The notes under the pieces are model-generated. The model did no database searches and was not told the DNA's origin. It was given only the letters and a program-made list of their open reading frames with translations. DNA of 64,000 nt from Bufo bufo (lineage: Eukaryota > Chordata > Amphibia > Anura > Bufonidae): positions 209,689,359-209,753,358 of the forward strand of contig NC_053390.1 of the NCBI RefSeq assembly GCF_905171765.1. The letters run 5' to 3'. Below are positions 22,444 through 34,419 of the stretch, piece after piece. Made by a program: the position numbers and the translations under genes. Each line of letters begins with the position of its first letter. The stretch's first letter is position 1.

Positions 22444-25400
22444 ATGGTGCAATGTGTAACCCTAAATGTTAAGGGGCTCAACTCCAATGCCAAGAGGAGA
22501 CTTTTGCTTTTGGAGTTGAAATCACTAAAAGCGGACATAGTGTTCATCCAGGAAATCCACTTTGACAACACTGGCTCCTTTCGATTTGTGCTGCCAGCCA
22601 GTAGCGCAGGGGCAACACGTGAGGTGCACGGTGGACCGATGAGGGGCCAAATAATAACACACAGTTCATCAGGTTACTCACGGTTAGCAGAAAGCCTCCC
22701 TGGGCTGGCAGCACAGTGTTGAGGTGGACAGCACGAAATCCTCTGGGGCACGCTCTGTGGTAGGGAAGCATCAGCCAAGATGGTGGTTGAGGTGCCCTTG
22801 ATGTTAGGGGTGCTTAGGGTGCTTGTTGCGGCTGAGTCCCTTAATGGTATTTGTCGTGACGCCAGTACCGTTAATGGTGGTACAACCAATAGTAGTAATA
22901 ATGAGGTAGACAGTGGTAAGATACAACTCACAACTTTTACTGATGTTGGTTCCACTTGCATTAGGTACATAAAACAAAATGCAGTCTTTGGTTAGCAGTA
23001 GAGTTATCCTGTGAATCCACTGTTTATAGGCTTTCTTAGCTGGATTTAAGCTGTGGATATGGAGTACCTTATTCCAGTTGGTATGCTCAGTCCTATACCT
23101 TGTCCTTTCCCTCCAAGCTGAATATTGGGACAGGTAGCTAATCTGTTTCCCAGAGTTATGGTGTGGCGGCCAGAAGCCCTAAAGTCCTCCACCATGTGCA
23201 AAGGTGTCTGTGGCCCTAAATAACAGCTATTATCACCGATGAATCTTTCTGGTGCTTGGGTCTGTTCCAGGGAGGCAAACTCTCTCCTAGTGGTCAGGGA
23301 TGCAAGTATATAGTCCGGTCATAGAAGGAAAACACTCTCCTGTGCTCACACCTTGGTACTACCACATAGCGAAGTTGGCTCCACTCACTAATCTGTGGTG
23401 TGAAGTCTTCACTCTGCATTCTCAACTCTGTTGGAACCACTAACTCCCTATCTGTCTAAGCTTCACCCACTATTTTGCAGATAAGTTAGTACAAAATTAC
23501 ATAGCAGAACATAATATAATTCTTAGGGAAAAAAGTGCTTTTAAGCAGTGCCCACACACATGTAGTGGGACGCTGCCTTTGCAGCTCACCAATATTCCAC
23601 CGCATACTCAGCTACCCATTCCCGCCGAAAGGCTGGAGTTGCAATACTTATATCTGCGCACTGTCCCATCAGAATAGAATCTTCAGTACTAGATCCTCAG
23701 GGGCGCTACGTTATATTGAGAGGTAACCTCTTGGGTAAGCCAATTACGGTCTGTAACTTATATGCCCCAAATATTGTACATTCCAGAGTATTTAACCAGG
23801 TCTTTAAAGGCTCTGACTCCTTGGTCCTATTGGGGGGAGACTTTATTGTTATCTTCTCTGATTCTATGGACAGACTGGCCCTACCTGGAAACCCCTTACA
23901 CCCGTCTCAGCAGTGACTTGCTAGGGACTTCCGCAGATTGATTAGAAGGTATTCCCTGTACAACCTTTGGTGAATCAACCACCCTACAGATAGGTCCTTC
24001 TCATTCTAATTCACCCCCTATGGCACGCATACCAAAATTGACCATTTTTTTGGAACCATCTCCACTCTGAGCGTACTGAAGGGAGCCGACATGGGACAAA
24101 TCACCTGGTCTGATCATGCCCCGGTAGCAGTCCGACTAGTTGTTCGTTCGGGATATACCCGCCAATGTCACTGGCGTCTGAAAGACACCCTCCTTAAACG
24201 GCCACTGCTCCGGAATGAGCTGCGTGGTCACCTTAAATCCTACTTTGAGCTCAATGGGGGGGTTAGTTAGCGAAGTTCGTTGCCTGTGGGAAGCCCATAA
24301 GGCTGTTATGAGGGGGCATTGCATTGCCTTGCGTCCCAGACTTAAGAGGGACCCTGCAGCCACTGCCCAGTCTCTGAAGTCACGTCTGCAGTGCTTGCAG
24401 AAGGCGATGGCCGCTCATCCTACACGCCGTACTCATATTGTAGACACCCGTGCCCACCTACAGAAGATAGCCCTGGGCAAAGTTGATAAACTAATGCTAT
24501 ATACCCGGCAACGCTATTATGCCTGGGGGAATAAGCCCCAACTCTGTTGGCCAAACAACTTTGAAACCGACCCCCACAGACGAGTTCATTATGACCCCAA
24601 AGAGATCTCAGCTCGGTTCTCCACTTACTATGCTGCCCTTTATAATCTGCCTAGTGATCTTCCCGCAAATGAGCGGCCCAGAGAGCGTTTGCTACAGGCA
24701 TATCTGACCTTGTGCAGTCTTCCCACCCTGTCTACAGCGGACATCAATGCCTTTAACGGTCCTATTACCACTAAGGAAGTGGGAGAGGCAATTGACCAAC
24801 TCCCCAAGGCTAAGTCTCCAGGCCCTGACAGCTTTCCCTACTACAAGACTTTCAAACCAGAACTGATCCCCCACATGACAAGTCTCTTTAATAGGTTCCG
24901 GGGCTTATACTTCTCCCCCACAGTGACAATCAAACTTCCACACACGGAGTCGCGACCAATCTGCATTAATATTAGAACGAGACAGGGATGTCCCCTATCC
25001 CCTTATTGTTTGTGATGTGTATCGAACCCCCAGCAGCTAAAATTAGAGCGTGTCTGGATGTCCGAGGTGTTATGGTCAGAGATAAAGAGTTCAAGTTGTC
25101 CCTGTACACAGATGATGTCCTACTTTCCCTCATTAACCTCCACAACTGCATCCTAAATCTTCACTCCATGCTGCAGGAGTTTGGACGTCTGTCGGGGTAT
25201 AAGGTCAACACCCATAAAACGGAGGCCCTCCCTCTTAATATTCCCCAGGCAACTCTCAACACCCTTAAGGCTAACTTCCCTTTTAATTGGTGGGGGGATT
25301 CCTTGTGGTACCTGGGTGTGGACCTTACCCCCCGTTATGCGGATCTGTACAAACACAATTTTCCTCCCATTTATAGAGAGATTAGAGAACTGTTCACCAA

Positions 25401-26771
25401 ATGGCACACATTCCCTATATCTTTCATGGGCCGCATTGCGGCAGTAAAGATGACAATGCTGCACAAAGATTTTGTACTTGTTTGAGACCCTACCCATCTC
25501 TGTCCCTCTTGGAGACCTGTGGTCGATCCAGTCACAGCTCTTAAAATTTATTTGGGCCGAAAACACAACACATTATTCCTAGGTCGGTGATCTTTTTCAG
25601 CAAGTCTCAGGGTGGTTTGGGAGTCCCGAACCTGATTAAGTACTACTGGGCTGCCCAGTTACGCTGCATCCCGGCATGGGCATCTTTATAGCCTTATTCC
25701 ATCTGGAAGCAAACTCTGGCTGGCTCCCATCCACCCTAATTCTCTGCTATGGTCAAGCCCTTATAGTCCACCATTCACTAGGGAACTCTTAGGTCCAATG
25801 CTCTGCACCAAATCCGTATGGCGGACCTGCAGTGGTAGATATCCCTTGGCTTCCCACCATTCCTCTTTGACTTCCTTTCTATATCACCCCTTACTCCTAG
25901 CTAGTCTTACCACGTCGGCGACAAGGCTGTGGTTTCAGCTAGGTGTTTTCCGCTATGCGGACATTGTAGACCCATTCTCAAGGGAACTACTATCTTTTTC
26001 TGCTATTCAGGCTAAATACAACCTTCCATCCTTGACTAATTACTTCTATCTTCAGGTCAGACACTTTGCCCAATCTGCCTTTTCTGGTTAACTGTCTCAC
26101 TCCCGACAGCATTTGAACACCTCTGTAGAAAAGGGGTACATATGAGGGGATTAATATCTGACATTTATGCCATTCTTCTAAACCCCTTCCCAGATCGGGT
26201 TACCAGGCACTCTAACATGGTCCATTGGGAAGAATATTTGGGAAGAACTCTCCCAGATAAAATGTGGTGCCTTGTATGGAGGAGGTCGGCGAAGTCTTCA
26301 ATGTCAGTTCTGTCTCAGGAAAACCAATATAAGATACTAATGTACCGATACCACACTCCCGATCTCCTCCATAGATTGAACCCAATAGTCCCGGGAGTCT
26401 GCTGGAGATGTGGGATATTTCGGGGAACGCTTCAACACGTTTTCTGGGATTGCCCCCTTATACACCCCTTTTGGTCTGATATTAGCACTCTCTTGAGTGA
26501 TCTTTTTAGATGCAGTCTACCACCCGATCCCTTATCCTTTCTACTAAATATTACACCTACGACCATAAGGAAACACTCACTTAAACTGTTAATACAAGTG
26601 CTGACTGCGGCCCGCTGTCTTATTGCTCATTTCTGGAAATCCTCTGACCCCCCGAGGATCTCTGACCTTTACGCCAAGTTATCAGAAGTCCAGACCCTAG
26701 AGTATATCACAGCTCTGTTTCAGGATAAGGTGGACCTATTTCACGCCATCTGGGACCCATGGGACACTTAA
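22444..26771 (+). pseudogene. L1-2 ORF2 remnant (endonuclease and reverse transcriptase)
   Basis: The start region reads MVQCVTLNVKGLNSNAKRR with FIQEIHF. After the insertion the endonuclease resumes (AGVAILISAHCPIRIES near 23630, ITVCNLYAPN, VLLGGDFI, then SDHAPVAVRL near 24110). The reverse transcriptase begins normally (KSPGPDSFP near 24810) but then jumps to TRQGCPLSPYC. The fingers and first catalytic aspartate block between them are deleted at about 24890-24970. The YADD box reads YTDD near 25108. The C-terminal zinc block CWRCGIFRGTLQHVFWDC lies near 26400 and the stop is at about 26771. Many stops and frame changes show an old copy, clearly older than L1-1. Confidence 0.85.
22590..23530. 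mobile_element. unidentified insertion inside L1-2
   Basis: The L1 endonuclease coding breaks off at about 22590 and resumes at about 23530-23540. The insert begins GTGCTGCCAGCC (22589-22600), whose inverse GGCTGGCAGCAC lies at 22704-22715. It contains GTCGTGACGCCAGTACC, which could be LTR-element sequence. No coding region or terminal repeats could be defined. Confidence 0.5.
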
Positions 26772-27250
26772 TGATCTACCAGATAACCCTGAGGCAAACC
26801 TTGGAGGGTAGTAGACCCCTTCCCCCTCCTCATCTCCTAATGTGTCTTGGTCCATATAGTCAGTGTCTTTTTTTTATCTTTTTTGCTTTCATGCATTGTT
26901 CTTTATTTATTGTCTGTAATGCTCTAATGAGATGTAGTGCGGTCTATCTGCATACCATTATGATATTTTTTGTAGCTATCTCCTTAAGAGCATCTTCTTT
27001 AGACTGGGACACTGTTGAAGGTTATCCCGTCTTTTCTTTTTTCAAAATGATTGAATACAACAGGAAGCTTTGTTATCAGTTAGCCTTTATTTGTATCTGA
27101 GAGCTATAGATTGCCTTAGATCCCAGATGTATGATCTGTGTTACCTCGGATACGTGATCTGCACACACTGTTTTGTTTATATCTCTGCATATATTATGTA
27201 AATGATGGAATGAATATGTGCCATTGTATTTCAATAAAAACACAACTATA

Positions 27251-27682
27251 TATAAAAAAAATATAAAAACGAACAAGAGGAATGAGGGCCCTGCTCGCAA
27301 GAGCTTACAATCTATGAAGAGTTTACAATCTATGAAAGCTAAGGAGAGAGTTGTCTCAGGAGAGTAGAAAGAAAATTAGAAATAAAATTAGACAAACATG
27401 TTAAAGGTAAAGGCTATAAGACCATCTCCGCTATAAGATCTGTGGATGGAGCTGAAACATGGGGTCTGGAGAAGGCACGCTTCACACCTGTGACAGCTGG
27501 AATAGTTTGGTCACGAGCAGTGAGCCAAAAGACAGTTACAGAAATCACTTAATTGCAGTGATTGTCTCAAAAAGTTGTCCAACAAATTATTAAGTTAAGA
27601 GTATCATCATTTTCGTCCAGGCCAGTTTCATTAGTTTGTTTTATAAATTATTCTGTTGAACCACAATTGAACTAATTTACAT
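27251..27682. other. no feature recognised; one repeat-like segment
   Basis: The segment CCCTGCTCGCAAGAGCTTAC at about 27289-27308 looks like a fragment of a dispersed repeat that I cannot classify. The rest appears unique. Confidence 0.35.
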
Positions 27683-27765
27683 TACCGTATTATTCGCCCT
27701 ATAATATTCACCTGCTCATAAGACGCTCCTAGATTTTAGAGGAGGAAAATAAGAAAAAATATATT

Positions 27766-27972
27766 TTTCATCAGACCTCAGCTCAGACCCACAATGTTAA
27801 GATATCATCTCACAGCCCCAATGAGACCCCCAATGTTAATCAGACCTCAGAACAGACCTACATATTAAGTCCCCCAATCAGACCTCAGATCAGACCTACA
27901 TATTAAGTCCCCCAATCAGACCTCAGATCAGATCTACATATTAAGTCCCCCAATCAGACCTCAGGTCAGACC
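27766..27972. repeat. minisatellite, about 38-bp unit
   Basis: Three to four imperfect units contain CAGACCTCAGATCAGACCTA and ATTAAGTCCCCCAAT. Related units lie at 43329-43470 and, in inverse orientation, at 51175-51500 and 51940-52230. Confidence 0.8.
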
Positions 27973-28173
27973 TACAGTCGTGGCCAAAAGTTCTGAGAAT
28001 TACATAAATATTGGAAATTGGAAGAGTTGCTGCTTAAGTTTTTATAATAACAATTTGCATATACTCCAGAATGTTATGAAGAGTGATCAGATGAATTGCA
28101 TAGTCCTTCTTTGCCATGAAAATTAACTTAATCCCAAAAAAACCTTTCCACTGCATTTCATTGCTGTCATTAA

Positions 28174-28490
28174 CCACCTCCGGACCGCTGTACGCACAGA
28201 CGCGTCCTGGAGGTGGTTGTTTCATTCCGAGTGGACGCGCCGGCGCGTCCTCTCGCGAGACTTCGGTCACAGCCGGCCCGCGCATGCGCATCGCGGGCCG
28301 GCAAAAGTTCGAGGAGAATTGCATCAGCAACCTGCCAGCCAATGATCGTCGCTGGCAGGTTGCTGATTTTTTAAAAATCGAATCACAAGCCATATAACAG
28401 ATCATATTAGTAAATATGATCTGTTATATGGCTTCTCTGCTCCTGTGCTGGTCCTTTTCGTCGGTTGGATCCAGCACAGGAGCAGACTGA
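28174..28490 (+). repeat. piggyBac-2 5' subterminal hairpin cluster
   Basis: The stems seen in copy 1 recur here. ATCAGCAACCTGCCAGC at 28323-28339 pairs with 28351-28367. GCCATATAACAGATCATATT at 28389-28408 pairs with 28413-28432. GCTCCTGTGCTGG at 28439-28451 pairs with 28471-28483, perfect here but with one mismatch in copy 1. Confidence 0.82.
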
Positions 28491-29118
28491 ACTGTGAGTA
28501 GCACCAACACTACACCTTAGCCCCAGATCACCCCCCTGCACCCCAATTAACCCTTTGATCACCCCTTTGATCGCCCCTGTCAATCACTAGTGAAAGACAA
28601 AAAGTGATCAGTGTAAACTGTCACTTTTTTTTTTTCACTAGTATTGGCTGTTAGGTTTTAGGGATAGTTTAGGCCCCTTGGTTAGGTAGTTAGCGTCAGT
28701 TAGCGCCCACCCCACCGCACCGCAGTCACTTTTATTCGCTGATTAGCGTATCGCTAATCAGCATTTGTACTTTTATAGTATCTGTAAGTGATCAAAACTG
28801 ATCACAGTCAGATCTATAATAGTATTAGTGTCACCTTAGCTCGCCCTCCACCCAAAACGCAGTGTTTGCCCGATCAGGCCTGATCGGTCGCCCACACGTG
28901 CGTTCACCCACGCCCGCCCCACCGCAGTGACAAAAAATATATATTTTTTGATCACTGCACATTCATTTTACACGCACTGCGGCGATAAAAAAATCAGTTT
29001 TGATATTTTTTATCAACCGCAGCGGCCTCCGGTACTTCGCTAGCCTCCCCTTTGTAAGACAGGCTTGCTTTTTTTCTTGGGTAGTCTCAGGGAATACCCC
29101 TAAATTTAGTAGTCCAAA

Positions 29119-31071
29119 ATGTCAAACAGGGGGTTTTCTTCTGAAGAGGCCTACAGGATTCTGACCCAGTCGGATGAGGAATGGGAACCCTCATCTGACG
29201 AATCTAGCGGGTCAGAATATGAACCTGTAGAAAGCAGTGGCTCTCTGACCCAAAGTTCGGACGAGGAGGTTGAGGTCCCTGGCAGCACCAGGCGTACCCG
29301 GCCCCGTGTCGCTAGACCACAGGTTATGCAGGATCCGCTTCAAGAGCAGCAGAGTGGGGCTGTCGCTGCCGGATCACGTGGTGAGCCATACACCAGCAGC
29401 GCAGCCCTTCCTGGACCTAGTACCAGCACTGCCGTACAACCTGGTGAAGTAGCGAGCACCAGAAGGGCAGTTGAAGCTGGTACGGTGGCACATGCAGTAG
29501 TTACCCCGTCGCAGCCACCGCGCAGACAGGCCCGTAGAGCCCCTAGAATCCCTGAGGTGCTGGCAAACCCTGATTGGCAGTCACCAACTTCAGCCGCACC
29601 TGTAGTTCCCCCTTTCACCGCCCAGTGTGGAGTTCGGGTTGAGACGGCTCAAATCGGTTCGGCCCTGGGATTTTTTGAGCTGTTCTTGACTGCGGAGCTC
29701 TTGGACTTAGTCGTGGCAGAGACAAACCGGTATGCCACACAATTTATAACCGCAAACCCGGGAAGCTATTATGCCCAGCCTTTCCGGTGGAAACCAGTCC
29801 AAGTTTCCGAACTTAAAATTTTTCTGGGCCTTCTCCTCAACATGGGCCTGACAAAAAAGCATGAATTGCGGTCATATTGGTCCACGAACCCAATTCATCA
29901 CATGCTTATGTTCTCTGCTGCTATGTCCAGGACACGATTTGAGACCATCCTGCATTTTCTGCATTTTAGCGACAACACCACCTCCCGTCCCAGAGGCCAC
30001 CCAGCTTTTGACCGGCTCCACAAAATTCGGCCCCTCATAGACCATTTCAACCAGAAATTTGCAGATTTGTATACCCCTGAGCAAAACATCTGCGTAGACG
30101 AGTCCCTAATACATTTTACCGGGCGCCTTGGCTTCAAACAATACATCCCAAGCAAGCGTGCCCGGTATGGGGTCAAATTGTATAAGCTCTGTGAAAGGGC
30201 CACAGGCTATACCCACAAATTTCGGATCTATGAGGGAAAAGATCAGACCCTGGAGCCGGTCAGTTGCCCTGACTACCTGGGGAGCAGTGGGAAGACAGTC
30301 TGGGACTTGGTGTCACCCTTATTCGGCAAGGGGTACCATCTTTATGTGGACAATTTTTACACAAGTGTGGCCCTCTTTAGGCATTTGTTTCTAGAACGGA
30401 TTTGCGCCTGTGGCACCGCGCGAACTAGTCGCGTGGCCTTCCCCCAACGGCTTGTAACCACCCGTCTTGCAAGGGGGGAGAGGGCTGCCTTGTGTAACGA
30501 AGAACTGCTCGCGGTGAAATGGAGAGACAAGCGTGACGTTTACATGCTCTCCTCCATTCACGCAGACACGACAATCCAAATTGAAAGGGCAACCCGTGTC
30601 ATTGAAAAGCCCCTCTCAGTCCACGACTATAATGCGCTCATGGGAGGGGTGGACTTCAATGACCAGATGTTGGCTCCCTATTTAGTTTCCCGCAGAACCA
30701 GACGCTGGTATAAGAAGGTGTCTGTATATTTAATTCAATTGGCGCTGTATAATAGTTTTGTTCTCTACAGTAAGGCTGGGAGAACAGGATCCTTCCTCAA
30801 ATTCCAGGAAGAGATCATCGAGAACCTCCTTTACCCAGGAGGTTCCGTGGCCCCATCCACCAGTGTAGTTAGCCGTCTACACGAGCGACATTTCCCCAGT
30901 GTCGTTGCTGGTACCTCAACCCAACCGCCACCCCGAAAAAAATGTCGTGTCTGTAGCAGGAGTGGAATAAGGCGTGACACCCGCTATTTCTGTCCTGACT
31001 GCCCTGACCACCCTGCCCTATGCTTAGGAGAGTGTTTCCGGAAGTACCACACACAGGTACACCTAGCATAG
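29119..31071 (+). CDS. piggyBac-2 transposase, intact, 650 aa
   Basis: The open frame starts MSNRGFSSEEAYRIL. An acidic, Ser-rich N-terminus (residues 1-60) and a basic, Ala/Pro-rich linker precede the core. Three aspartates sit in the expected blocks: CVDESL (D327), YVDNFY (D411) and GGVDFND (D512). Their spacing of 84 and 101 is close to the 78 and 101 of the classical piggyBac enzyme. The C-terminus has a Cys/His-rich domain (CRVCSRSGIRRDTRYFCPDC onward, about residues 610-645) that in this family binds the element ends. The enzyme cuts the element out without a scar and reinserts it at TTAA. No stop or frameshift is present, so the protein could be functional if transcribed. Its 3' tail, however, is interrupted by gypsy-2. 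Confidence 0.93.
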   Translation: MSNRGFSSEEAYRILTQSDEEWEPSSDESSGSEYEPVESSGSLTQSSDEEVEVPGSTRRTRPRVARPQVMQDPLQEQQSGAVAAGSRGEPYTSSAALPGPSTSTAVQPGEVASTRRAVEAGTVAHAVVTPSQPPRRQARRAPRIPEVLANPDWQSPTSAAPVVPPFTAQCGVRVETAQIGSALGFFELFLTAELLDLVVAETNRYATQFITANPGSYYAQPFRWKPVQVSELKIFLGLLLNMGLTKKHELRSYWSTNPIHHMLMFSAAMSRTRFETILHFLHFSDNTTSRPRGHPAFDRLHKIRPLIDHFNQKFADLYTPEQNICVDESLIHFTGRLGFKQYIPSKRARYGVKLYKLCERATGYTHKFRIYEGKDQTLEPVSCPDYLGSSGKTVWDLVSPLFGKGYHLYVDNFYTSVALFRHLFLERICACGTARTSRVAFPQRLVTTRLARGERAALCNEELLAVKWRDKRDVYMLSSIHADTTIQIERATRVIEKPLSVHDYNALMGGVDFNDQMLAPYLVSRRTRRWYKKVSVYLIQLALYNSFVLYSKAGRTGSFLKFQEEIIENLLYPGGSVAPSTSVVSRLHERHFPSVVAGTSTQPPPRKKCRVCSRSGIRRDTRYFCPDCPDHPALCLGECFRKYHTQVHLA

Positions 31072-31919
31072 GGATTGCATCTCACAGGACAGGCACACAG
31101 GGCTATTAGGGCCCTTTTACTCACAGCTGCTGCAAACCTCTCCTTTCACCTGGGATAAAGTGCATAACGTACTTTGCCACATCTTTGGGCGATTTGCGCT
31201 TTGCACATTGTCCCATGGGGAAGGAGAGGTTTGTTCTATAAAGTTAAAAAAAACTAAACAAAAAAAAAATTACCGGTAAGTAAAAAAGTTAAAAAAGTTA
31301 AAAAAAAGTTAATATGTTCTGTTCTAAAGTTAATAAAGTTATTGCGTTGCGGCCTGGTTTTTTCTTTTTTGTTTTGTTTTTTTTACCTTTCAGGTGGACC
31401 AACCGATCGACTAGCTGCAGCACTGATGTGCATTCGGACAGAAGCATTGCGCTGCTGTCAGATTACACGCAAGTCGGTGTATGCGGCGCTGCAAGACGAG
31501 ATTTCTCCTCTGCAGTAAAAGATACGTTTGCCGAGGCATATGAGCTGAGGAGGTGGCGGTGTTCATATACTTTGGCAAACACTTTGTATATATATAAAAA
31601 AAATAATCCCGGCAATGATTTATTCATCCACATCGATTGATGTGAATGGAGAAATTGGGTTTGCCAGGGCATACGAGCTAAGTGGGTATGGATGTTGGGC
31701 GGAGCTCCAATGTTGGGCGGACGTCTTTCCCCTCCTTTTTCTTTTTTTGGCAGAGATTTTTTCATCCACATTGATCGATGCGAATGAAGAAATCTGTGCC
31801 GTTCATTTTTTTCTTTCAGCCCAGAGGCTGAACGGAAAAAAAAAATCTCATTACCTGTATGCTCAATATAAGGAGAATAGCAGAAACTCCTAATGCTGGG
31901 CATACATGTAATGATTGTG

Positions 31920-33961
31920 GAGACCCTCAAATGCCAGGGCAGTACAAACACCCCACAAATAACACCATTTTGGAAAGAAGACACCCCAAGGTATTCGCTG
32001 AGGGGCATATTGAGTCCATGAAAGATTGAAATTTTTGTCCCAAGTTAGCGGAAAGGGAGACTTTGTGAGAAAAAACTAAAAAAATCTATTTCCGGTAACT
32101 TGTGCCAAAAAAAAAAAATTCTATGAACTCGCCATGCCCCTCATTGAATACCTTGGGGTGTCTTCTTTCCAAAAGGGGGTCACATGTGGGGTATTTATAC
32201 TGCCCTGGCATTTTAGGGGCCCCAAAGCGTGAGAAGAAGTCTGGTATCCAAATGTCTAAAAATGCCCTCCTAAAAGGAATTTGGGCACCTTTGCCCACCT
32301 AGGCTGCAAAAAAGTGTCACACATGTGGTATCTCCGTATTCAGGAGAAGTTGGGGAATATGTTTTGGGGTGTAATTTTACATATACCCATGCTGGGTGAG
32401 ATAAATGCCAACTTTGTATAAAAAAAGGGGAAAAGTTGTCTTTTGCCAAGATATTTCTCTCACCCAGCATGGGTATATGTAAAATGACACCACAAAACAC
32501 ATTCCCCAACTTCTCCTGAATACGGCGATACCACATGTGTGACACTTTTTTGCAGCACAAGTTATTCCACTAACTTGTGACAAAAAATAAAAACTTCCAT
32601 GAACTCACTATGCCCATCAGCGAATACCTTGGGGTCTCCTCTTTCCAAAATGGGGTCACTTGTGGGGTAGTTATACTGCCCTGGCATTCTAGGGGCCCAA
32701 ATGTGTGGTAAGGAGTTTGAAATCAAATTCTGTAAAAACTGACCAGTGAAATCCGAAAGATGCTCTTTGTAATATGGGCCCCTTTGCCCACCTAGGCTGC
32801 AAAAAAGTGTCACACATCTGGTATCTCCGTACTCAGGAGAAGTTGGGGAATGTGTTTTGGGGTGTCATTTTACATATACCCATGCTGGGTGAGAGAAATA
32901 TCTTGGCAAAAGACAACTTTTCCCATTTTTTTATACAAAGTTGGCATTTGACCAAGATATTTATCTCACCCAGCATGGGTATATGTAAAAGACACCCCAA
33001 AACACATTCCTCAACTTCTCCTGAATACAGAGATACTAGATGTGTGACACTTTTTTGCAGCCTAGGTGGGCAAAGGGGCCCATATTCCAAAGAGCACCTT
33101 TCGGATTTCACTGGTCTTTTTTACAGAATTTGATTTCAAACTCCTTACCACACATTTGGGCCCCTAGAATGCCAGGGCAGTATAACTACCCCACAAGTGA
33201 CCCCATTTTGGAAAGAAGACACCCCAAGGTATTCCGTGAGGGGCATGGCAAGTTCCTAGAATTTTTTATTTTTTGTCACAAGTTAGTGGAAAATGATGAT
33301 TTTTTTTTTGATTTTTTTTTTCATACAAAGTCTCATATTCCACTAACTTGTGACAAAAAATAAAAACTTCCATGATCTCACTATGCCCATCAGCGAATAC
33401 CTTGGGGTCTCTTCTTTCCAAAATGGGGTCACTTGTGGGGTAGTTATACTGCCCTGGCATTCTAGGGGCCCAAATATGTGGTAAGGAGTTTGAAATCAAA
33501 TTCTGTAAAAACTGACCAGTGAAATCCGAAAGGTGCTCTTTGGAATATGGGCCCCTTTGCCCACCTAGGCTGCAAAAAAGTGTCACACATGTGGTATCTC
33601 CGTATTCAGGAGAAGTTGAGGAATGTGTTTTGGGGTGTCTTTTTACATATACCCATGCTGGGTGAGATAAATATCTTGATCAAATGCCAACTTTGTATAA
33701 AAAAATGGGAAAAGTTGTCTTTTGCCAAGATATTTCTCTCACCCAGCATGGGTATATGTAAAATGACACCCCAAAACACATTCCCCAACTTCTCCTGAGT
33801 ACGGAGATACCAGATGTGTGACACTTTTTTGCAGCCTAGGTGGGCAAAGGGGCCCATATTACAAAGAGCACCTTTCGGATTTCACTGGTCAGTTTTTACA
33901 GAATTTGATTTCAAACTCCTTACCACACATTTGGGCCCCTAGAATGCCAGGGCAGTATAAC
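31920..33961. repeat. array of alternating inverted repeats in the piggyBac-2 tail, first part
   Basis: This is the same array as in copy 1. Dyad centres fall near 32075, 32430, 32565, 32940, 33315 and 33710. Near 32555 one arm is shortened, with CTGCAGC-type sequence joined directly to the next centre. The array resumes after gypsy-2 at 39220 with a last centre near 39340. Confidence 0.85.
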
Positions 33962-34419
33962 TGTCATGGTCTTACCTTCTTGCTGTTCTCCTTCGTTTGA
34001 CATGTGCTGGCGGCCATCTTGGTTTCTGGGTTTCTTGTAGCCTTCCACCCTGCGGCTCCTCCTTCCCTCTGGGAGGAGCTGGATGCCTAGCTCATATATA
34101 TAGGAGGTCTGTGGCTTCAGTTCCTTGCTTGGTCCTCCTGTGTTCACATGCTTCTAAGACTGCTGCTGCTTCTGGTTCCTGATCCTGGCTTCGTCTGACT
34201 ACCCTGCTGGTTCCTGATCCTGGCTTCGTCTGACTACCCTGCTGGTTCCTGATCCTGGCTTCGTCTGACTACCCTTCTGGTTCCTGATCTCTGGCCTCTC
34301 AAAGACTCTGCTTCGGTTTCACCATTCGTTTGGACTTTTGCTTTACAGCTTTATTTTCAATAAAGCCTTCTTATTTTCACTTATCTCTTGTTGTACGTGT
34401 GGTTCATGGTTCCGTGACA
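33962..34419 (+). repeat. gypsy-2 5' LTR
   Basis: It begins TGTCATGG and ends CCGTGACA. A TATATATA box lies at 34095-34102 and a poly-A signal AATAAA at about 34361. Three tandem copies of a CTGGTTCCTGATCCTGGCTT unit lie in the middle, at about 34173-34285. Confidence 0.95.
34095..34136 (+). promoter_or_regulatory. gypsy-2 promoter and probable transcript start
   Basis: The TATATATA box at 34095-34102 lies about 30 bases before GCTTGGTCCT (34127-34136). That is the usual TATA-to-start distance, so the transcript probably begins at about 34125-34127. Confidence 0.65.

Larger units (their letters stand above)
22022..27250 (+). mobile_element. second L1/Tx1-type LINE (L1-2), 5'-truncated and decayed
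   Basis: ORF2 remains run from 22444 to 26771 and are followed by a 3' UTR that ends near 27250 with TTTCAATAAAAACACAAC-type sequence. No ORF1 is visible. The 5' limit is a guess from where sequence resembling an inter-ORF region begins. The copy is interrupted at about 22590-23530. Confidence 0.75.

Noticed and set aside
27766..27972. CRISPR-like regular repeats
   Set aside because: The units are contiguous and imperfect with no unique spacers. It is a minisatellite in a vertebrate-type sequence.
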